Assembly: GCA_016206995.1 (NCBI GenBank) | Contig: JACQQN010000152.1 | Span: 1-9,176, forward strand | Source: Candidatus Omnitrophota bacterium | Lineage (GTDB): Bacteria > Omnitrophota > Omnitrophia > Omnitrophales > Abzuiibacteriaceae | DNA length: 9,176 bases | Reading direction: 5' to 3' | Part shown: positions 9,001 to 9,176 of the stretch, piece after piece | Layout of the letters: each line of letters begins with the position of its first letter | Position numbering within the stretch: position 1 is the first letter of the stretch | Notes under the pieces: model-generated | What the model was told of the DNA's origin: nothing | Seen by the model: the letters and a program-made list of their open reading frames with translations, nothing else | Database searches by the model: none | Made by a program: the position numbers and the translations under genes

Positions 9001-9176
9001 TCTGGAGTTTTCGGTGACCACGACTTTGCGAGGGCGGATCGATTAGAACTAACTCGGCCCTATGGACGAATTATGCTCCGATTTAATGAACAAGGTAAAG
9101 TTTCCTATGTTGAAGTGACGCCCCAGAAAATAGACCTGGCCAAGCGGCGCCACTTGGCAGCTGATGAATTACATAA
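1..9176 (+). CDS. Interior of a giant multidomain protein (partial at both ends)
   Basis: Frame +1 is open from the first base to the last complete codon (9172-9174): 3058 sense codons with no TAA, TAG or TGA. The real start and stop lie outside the window. Inside is one recognisable enzyme unit (PTS enzyme I-like, residues 466-1438) set among long unrecognised segments. Short R-S-E-L-R-type motifs at the end of Pro/Ser/Thr-rich linkers divide the segments. I see no convincing transmembrane helix and no signal peptide in this part, although the true N-terminus is not visible. Only three Cys residues occur (804, 1306, 1885). Giant ORFs are known in Candidatus Omnitrophota and a few other bacterial lineages, and the architecture fits that. 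The overall function is not known. A cytoplasmic polyprotein, a surface-linked giant or a scaffold all remain possible. The coding call is near certain; the family assignment is not. Confidence 0.97.
37..51 (+). repeat. R-S-E-L-R boundary motif, copy 1
   Basis: Codons cgc-tct-gag-ttg-cgg encode R-S-E-L-R at residues 13-17. It follows a Gln/Pro/His-rich tail, which I take as the end of the upstream module. The 10-mer ctgagttgcg (41-50) recurs exactly in the copies at 4315 and 4480. Confidence 0.85.
52..522 (+). other. Unrecognised segment B of the giant protein (residues 18-174)
   Basis: This 157-residue segment lies between two R-S-E-L-R motifs, so its limits are set by the motifs and not by homology. 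It opens with a charged stretch rich in Asp, Glu, His and Arg. A moderately hydrophobic run follows at about residues 41-60 (FPVMLGFASSAILAASNLIK). That run could be a buried helix, but it is interrupted by polar residues and followed by many arginines, so I do not call it a membrane segment. The second half alternates hydrophobic and polar residues in a way that suggests mixed alpha/beta structure. No catalytic motif is apparent and I do not recognise the family. Confidence 0.5.
523..537 (+). repeat. R-S-E-L-R boundary motif, copy 2
   Basis: Codons cgt-tct-gaa-ttg-agg encode R-S-E-L-R (residues 175-179), preceded by Pro-Lys. The codons differ from copy 1 for Arg, Glu and the final Arg, so the shared feature is mainly the peptide. 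Confidence 0.85.
811..828 (+). repeat. Degenerate boundary motif (R-S-S-E-L-S)
   Basis: Codons at 811-828 encode R-S-S-E-L-S, preceded by Lys-Thr-Pro-Leu-Arg. It resembles the boundary motif with one inserted Ser and the last Arg replaced. It could be a decayed copy or chance. Confidence 0.35.
1237..1380 (+). other. Low-complexity Ala/Glu/Lys linker
   Basis: Residues 413-460 consist mostly of Ala, Glu, Lys and Gln, then Thr, Ser and Pro. The first part could form a single charged alpha-helix and the second a flexible linker. The tract leads straight into the R-S-E-L-R at 1381 and so separates segment C from the enzyme I-like unit. Confidence 0.75.
1381..1395 (+). repeat. R-S-E-L-R boundary motif, copy 3
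   Basis: Codons cgc-tcc-gaa-ttg-cgg encode R-S-E-L-R (residues 461-465) directly before the enzyme I-like unit. The next codon is ATG (1396). This may be a relic start from a time when the enzyme was a separate gene, but no ribosome binding site precedes it and the frame is open upstream. Confidence 0.9.
1396..2820 (+). other. Expanded helical N-terminal region of the enzyme I-like unit, with coiled coil
   Basis: Residues 466-940 occupy the place of the enzyme I helical subdomain, which binds HPr in classical systems and is about 125 residues long. Here the region is several times larger. A stretch near residues 660-705 that includes SKKMSAKDVLVKYAITEVE lines up with the E. coli segment around KDKHMTADAAAHEVIEG, so a core of the subdomain survives. 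A strongly charged coiled coil follows at about residues 707-752, dense in Lys, Glu, Ala and Leu. After it come roughly 130 residues with no clear counterpart in enzyme I. If HPr binding depends on this subdomain, partner specificity has probably changed. Cys804 lies in this inserted part. Confidence 0.6.
2119..2256 (+). other. Predicted coiled coil inserted in the enzyme I-like helical subdomain
   Basis: Residues 707-752 alternate Leu/Ala with Lys/Glu/Gln in heptad-like spacing (for example KLEAKARELEAGAKRLKLEG) and contain no Pro after the first residues. This suggests a helical hairpin or a dimerisation arm. Enzyme I is dimeric through its C-terminal domain, so an added coiled coil here would be an unusual extra. 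Confidence 0.6.
2830..3081 (+). other. PEP-utiliser phospho-His swivelling domain
   Basis: Residues 944-1027 match the mobile phospho-His domain of PEP-utilising enzymes. The order is DLIVAANEMS (compare LIVAADLTPS), then IGGSTEHWAIYASGHGV carrying the predicted phospho-His980 (compare GGRTSHTSIMAR), then a closing YIDGEDGVFVQNPT hairpin (compare the VNNQVYVNPT end). Compared with the usual T-S-H-x-x-I-x-A-R pattern, Ser before His is Glu and Arg after Ala is Ser, so the loop chemistry is slightly altered while the His itself is kept. Confidence 0.85.
3169..4053 (+). other. PEP-binding TIM-barrel domain (enzyme I C-terminal type)
   Basis: Residues 1057-1351 carry the PEP-binding barrel motifs in order: ADRIGLFRTEF, VVVRTFDRKGDKEIFG, VVEILIPMIETEDDV, ISFMLETKGA, MSVGTNDLIQELFGINRAKG and IRICGELAG. 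PEP contacts (Arg1087, Arg1130, Asn1260, Arg1271), metal ligands (Glu1235, Asp1261) and the acid Cys1306 are all present. The usual M-D-x-G-G-D-K-E reads F-D-R-K-G-D-K-E, and the last motif is followed by W-R-R instead of D, so the loops differ from the standard enzymes. The barrel ends near residue 1351. Confidence 0.88.
4054..4314 (+). other. Charged helical tail after the enzyme I-like barrel
   Basis: Residues 1352-1438 are dominated by Glu, Lys, Arg and Asp and look like one or two long helices, ending in a short linker before R-S-E-L-R. Enzyme I normally ends soon after the barrel, so this is an added connector. No motif is recognised. Confidence 0.55.
4315..4329 (+). repeat. R-S-E-L-R boundary motif, copy 4
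   Basis: Codons cgt-tct-gag-ttg-cgc encode R-S-E-L-R (residues 1439-1443), ending the enzyme I-like unit. It contains the 10-mer ctgagttgcg (4319-4328) shared exactly with the copies at 37 and 4480. Its last bases form the start of a perfect hairpin. Confidence 0.9.
4328..4350 (+). repeat. Perfect 9-bp inverted repeat (hairpin) in the linker
   Basis: gctcaagcc (4328-4336) and ggcttgagc (4342-4350) are exact reverse complements around a 5-base loop. The hairpin begins in the last codon of the R-S-E-L-R motif and lies in coding sequence (residues 1443-1450). No T-run follows directly, so it is not a standard terminator. Confidence 0.8.
4330..4479 (+). other. Ser/Thr-rich linker between two boundary motifs
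   Basis: Residues 1444-1493 (50 residues) are rich in Ser, Thr, Pro and Ala with little predicted secondary structure. They lie between an R-S-E-L-R and a K-A-E-L-R. At the DNA level the stretch is dense in inverted repeats. It is either a plain flexible spacer or an in-frame inserted palindromic element. Confidence 0.7.
4355..4393 (+). repeat. 8-bp inverted repeat in the linker
   Basis: tcccgact (4355-4362) and agtcggga (4386-4393) are exact reverse complements separated by 23 bases. A competing pairing of tcgggatg (4388-4395) with catccga (4403-4409), with one bulged base, uses part of the same arm. Confidence 0.65.
4450..4489 (+). repeat. Long imperfect hairpin overlapping the K-A-E-L-R motif
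   Basis: Three paired blocks nest around a 5-base loop: actcag (4450-4455) with ctgagt (4484-4489), cct (4457-4459) with agg (4481-4483), and cgaagc (4463-4468) with gcttcg (4474-4479). This makes 15 base pairs interrupted by small bulges. It lies in coding sequence. Confidence 0.75.
4480..4494 (+). repeat. Boundary motif variant K-A-E-L-R, copy 5
   Basis: Codons aag-gct-gag-ttg-cgg encode K-A-E-L-R (residues 1494-1498), preceded by a Ser/Thr/Pro/Ala linker. It shares ctgagttgcg (4484-4493) with copies 1 and 4. Confidence 0.8.
4495..4905 (+). other. Small beta-rich domain, unrecognised (residues 1499-1635)
   Basis: After a charged opening, residues of about 1520-1630 alternate hydrophobic and polar residues in short strands: RTFTLIFEG, IATVHVFWQH, VKVRLQSDSI, LRIGWYG, KTFELRLSQ, NSFLLVRRGE and FQVIGEIKVLGF. 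This suggests a beta-sandwich or barrel of 100-130 residues. No catalytic motif is seen. It may be a binding or adaptor domain placed in front of the long helical block. Part of segment G (residues 2720-2850) has a similar look and a similar H-V-F-aromatic strand. Confidence 0.5.
5963..5976 (+). repeat. 14-bp perfect palindrome
   Basis: gggttcgcgaaccc is its own reverse complement, centred on tcgcga. It lies in coding sequence. About 0.6 such palindromes are expected by chance in a window this size (9176/4^7), so it may mean nothing. Confidence 0.8.
6241..6318 (+). repeat. Tandem 39-bp (13-residue) repeat, two units
   Basis: Units at 6241-6279 (DFDQALKQANVQQ) and 6280-6318 (NFDQALEQINTQL) share 8 of 13 residues and much of the DNA (tcgatcaagct/ttgatcaagct). 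This is a recent-looking in-frame duplication in a Gln-rich helical stretch. Confidence 0.75.
6343..6423 (+). repeat. Tandem 42-bp charged helical repeat, two units
   Basis: Units starting at 6343 and 6385 encode EREIYEIEKKALE and KREIHKQEKKALE, with a spacing of 42 bases and 9 of 13 residues identical. Together with the Gln-rich pair just upstream this makes a coiled-coil-like spacer. Confidence 0.75.
7420..8064 (+). other. Mixed alpha/beta region and Pro-rich linker ending segment F (residues 2474-2688)
   Basis: After the helical block the composition changes to shorter strands and turns: PDIPLMVDFHITYLN, ETRAPVRVVGTTKA, HIKKIKLADGREVEVEYHSW and VPALFVNFGLDNVNLKPLPP. The ADGREVEVEYHSW hairpin suggests a small beta unit. 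The end (about residues 2665-2688) is a Thr/Pro/Ser-rich linker with a degenerate T-E-L-R at 8014-8025 and a 15-base direct repeat (acgccgcc at 8026 and 8041). I do not recognise the family. Confidence 0.45.
8011..8025 (+). repeat. Degenerate boundary motif (V-T-E-L-R)
   Basis: Codons gtc-aca-gaa-tta-aga encode V-T-E-L-R, 18 codons before a full R-S-E-L-R and inside the same Pro/Thr linker. It may be a decayed or duplicated copy. Confidence 0.4.
8065..8079 (+). repeat. R-S-E-L-R boundary motif, copy 6
   Basis: Codons cgc-tct-gaa-ttg-aga encode R-S-E-L-R (residues 2689-2693) after the Pro-rich linker GAQPK. The core ctgaattgag is shared with copy 2 at 523. The 7-base unit gaattga is repeated twice in tandem here (8071-8084). 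Confidence 0.9.
8080..8625 (+). other. Unrecognised segment G, partly beta-rich (residues 2694-2875)
   Basis: This 182-residue segment lies between an R-S-E-L-R and an R-A-E-L-R. A charged helical opening (to about residue 2720) is followed by strand-like stretches: HKTIILGKDF, KLVIKLDRNLEV, DVLIPIDSEAGEILHVFYW, YHFQLERLGDSRIKLVSHN and VEIIVQLSDLVKV. It ends in a Pro/Arg/Ala linker. The alternation and length resemble the beta-rich domain at residues 1499-1635, and both have a His-Val-Phe-aromatic strand, but I cannot show homology by eye. No enzyme motif is visible. Confidence 0.45.
8626..8640 (+). repeat. Boundary motif variant R-A-E-L-R, copy 7
   Basis: Codons cgc-gct-gag-ctg-cga encode R-A-E-L-R (residues 2876-2880) after the linker APRPAH. 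It is the only clear copy that uses ctg for Leu. Confidence 0.8.
8641..9176 (+). other. Unrecognised segment H, truncated by the window end (residues 2881 onward)
   Basis: A Ser/Pro/Gln/His/Thr-rich linker (about residues 2881-2910) leads into a globular-looking stretch with KPDSFVLFKDLAVEQAPDIL, a TPTIVGTFVFQNEQTLQMISF strand pair, a glycine-rich GKMGGVGHLMLAF turn, and GRIMLRFNEQGKVSYVEVTP. The pattern suggests an alpha/beta fold, but I do not recognise the family. The frame stays open through codon 9172-9174 and the domain continues past the window. Confidence 0.45.

Noticed and set aside
9139..9158. 6-bp inverted repeat gccaag/cttggc near the window end
   Set aside because: Short arms with an 8-base loop are expected by chance several times in a window this size.

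Overview
The whole window is one uninterrupted protein-coding reading frame. Frame +1 (codons starting at base 1) contains no stop codon from base 1 to base 9174. That gives 3058 consecutive sense codons, about 345 kDa at the average residue mass, and neither the start nor the end of the gene is in view. The other five frames are broken up by stops. I see no promoter, terminator, RNA gene, CRISPR array or insertion sequence, and no intergenic stretch. Every base is best explained as the interior of one giant gene.

Layout by residue number within the window. Residues 1-17 are the tail of an upstream segment. Residues 18-174 and 180-460 are unrecognised segments, the second ending in a disordered Ala/Glu/Lys-rich tract. 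Residues 466-1438 are a PTS enzyme I-like, PEP-utilising unit with the phospho-His swivelling domain and the PEP-binding TIM barrel, and every catalytic residue I can check is retained. Residues 1439-1498 are a Ser/Thr-rich linker. Residues 1499-2688 are a small beta-rich domain followed by about 840 residues of mostly helical, unrecognised protein and a mixed alpha/beta part. Residues 2694-2875 are another beta-rich segment. Residues 2881-3058 are an unrecognised segment that runs off the end.

The segments are separated by a recurring pentapeptide, R-S-E-L-R (variants K-A-E-L-R and R-A-E-L-R), at the end of Pro/Ser/Thr/Ala-rich linkers. It occurs seven times clearly and twice in degenerate form. 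It looks like a module-boundary signal, perhaps a processing or docking site, in a polyprotein-like architecture. The protein is also almost free of cysteine: three in 3058 residues, one of them the enzyme I catalytic Cys.

Organism: bacterial, standard genetic code, moderate GC by eye. Giant ORFs of this kind have been described in Candidatus Omnitrophota (OP3) and some other ultrasmall or predatory lineages. I also recall R-S-E-L-R-like linkers from Omnitrophota proteins, so that phylum is my best guess, but it rests on memory and not on a search.

How the parts may work together: the enzyme I-like unit would take phosphate from PEP onto its swivelling His. No HPr-like or EII-like acceptor is visible here, so any partner is either elsewhere in the giant protein or encoded separately.
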